DNA from: Serinicoccus profundi
GTDB taxonomy: Bacteria > Actinomycetota > Actinomycetes > Actinomycetales > Dermatophilaceae
Assembly: GCF_008001015.1 (NCBI RefSeq)
Contig: NZ_CP042862.1
Coordinates: forward strand, 744,001 to 808,000
Length of the DNA: 64,000 nt
Direction: 5' to 3'
Made by a program: the position numbers and the translations under genes
Notes under the pieces: model-generated
The model's database searches: none
What the model was told of the DNA's origin: nothing
The model's input: the letters and a program-made list of their open reading frames with translations, nothing else
Part shown: positions 63,810 through 64,000 of the stretch, in pieces
How positions within the stretch are numbered: position 1 is the first letter of the stretch
Layout of the letters: each line of letters starts with the position of its first letter

Positions 63810-64000
63810 GTGACGTATCGCTCAACGTCGGGGGCACGCCGCGCCCTGGCCGTGGTGGCTGGTTTCAGCCTCATGGCTGGGATGGCGCCGGTGGCCGCTT
63901 CCGCGCTCGATGGACCGGCTGCCGCCGGCCCGGTCAGCATGACCGGGAACTTCCAGGACGGCACCTACATCGTGGTGCTCGACAAGCTGCCGCTGGCCAC
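63810..64000 (+). CDS. Secreted protein, probably a subtilisin-like protease (partial)
   Basis: Only the first 63 residues are inside the window. A signal peptide (YRSTSGARRALAVVAGFSLM then AGMAPVAASA) is followed by NFQDGTYIVVLDKLPLA. The YIVVL...PLA pattern is that of an I9-type inhibitor propeptide, which precedes S8 family serine proteases. AGGGG lies 7 nt before GTG 63810. The protease identity is inference because no catalytic region is visible. Confidence 0.6.
   Translation, partial: MTYRSTSGARRALAVVAGFSLMAGMAPVAASALDGPAAAGPVSMTGNFQDGTYIVVLDKLPLA

Overview
The window is a gene-dense, very GC-rich stretch (clearly above 70% G+C) from an actinobacterium. NucS mismatch repair, a complete GlgE pathway, a mycoredoxin-like protein, a DUF2550 gene beside the ATP synthase genes and many leaderless promoters all fit Actinomycetota. 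Gene content and codon habits suggest Micrococcales near Intrasporangiaceae or Ornithinimicrobiaceae; that placement is inference.

Layout. 1-9590: F1Fo ATP synthase genes atpI-Z-B-E-F-H-A-G-D. A strong hairpin, a repeat cluster and a nucleobase permease then separate atpC from atpD; DUF2550 follows. 10155-12338 (minus): a frameshifted PduO-type cobalamin adenosyltransferase and a gamma-glutamyltransferase-family protein. 12407-16108: a membrane protein, GtrA, a polyprenyl-phosphate-type glycosyltransferase and nucS. 16186-24904: fatty-acid and short-chain acyl-CoA genes (tandem 3-hydroxyacyl-CoA dehydrogenase, methylmalonyl-CoA epimerase, thiolase) mixed with GNAT acetyltransferases, an AI-2E-family permease and a YtcJ-like amidohydrolase. 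24947-28964: a frameshifted proline iminopeptidase, a DUF1353 protein, a lipoprotein and a YbbN-like protein.

29025-41173 (minus) is an operon glgX-glgE-treS followed by one 2017-codon reading frame that joins maltokinase, glycogen branching enzyme and phosphoglucomutase. Together these make, branch, trim and feed alpha-1,4-glucan from trehalose through maltose-1-phosphate. A textbook Shine-Dalgarno and ATG lie inside that frame just before the branching-enzyme part, so two products are possible.

41308-47455: a glycosyltransferase, a YbjN-like protein, enoyl-CoA hydratase, a PadR regulator with its HAAS-type membrane partner, and etfBA. 47539-48925 (minus): an ECF-like sigma factor and a membrane-anchored partner. 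49101-53847: cysteine desulfurase, mnmA (both for tRNA thiolation), DUF1345, a MetE-like protein and a small membrane protein. 53905-63642: ligA, a methyltransferase, an MFS exporter, a mycoredoxin, an FMN reductase, gatCAB and a 2-hydroxyacid dehydrogenase. The start of a secreted protein, probably a subtilase, runs off the end.

Three window-wide patterns are not explained by the genes. (1) A dispersed intergenic repeat of about 21 bp, 19 copies in four clusters, is set at an almost invariant 32-bp period and often arranged head to head. (2) The octamer GGTATGCC/GGCATACC is strongly over-represented, in genes and between them. (3) About 19 transcription units have a TANNNT-like -10 hexamer placed 6-8 nt before the start codon, which implies leaderless mRNAs. 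No tRNA, rRNA, IS element or true CRISPR array was recognised.
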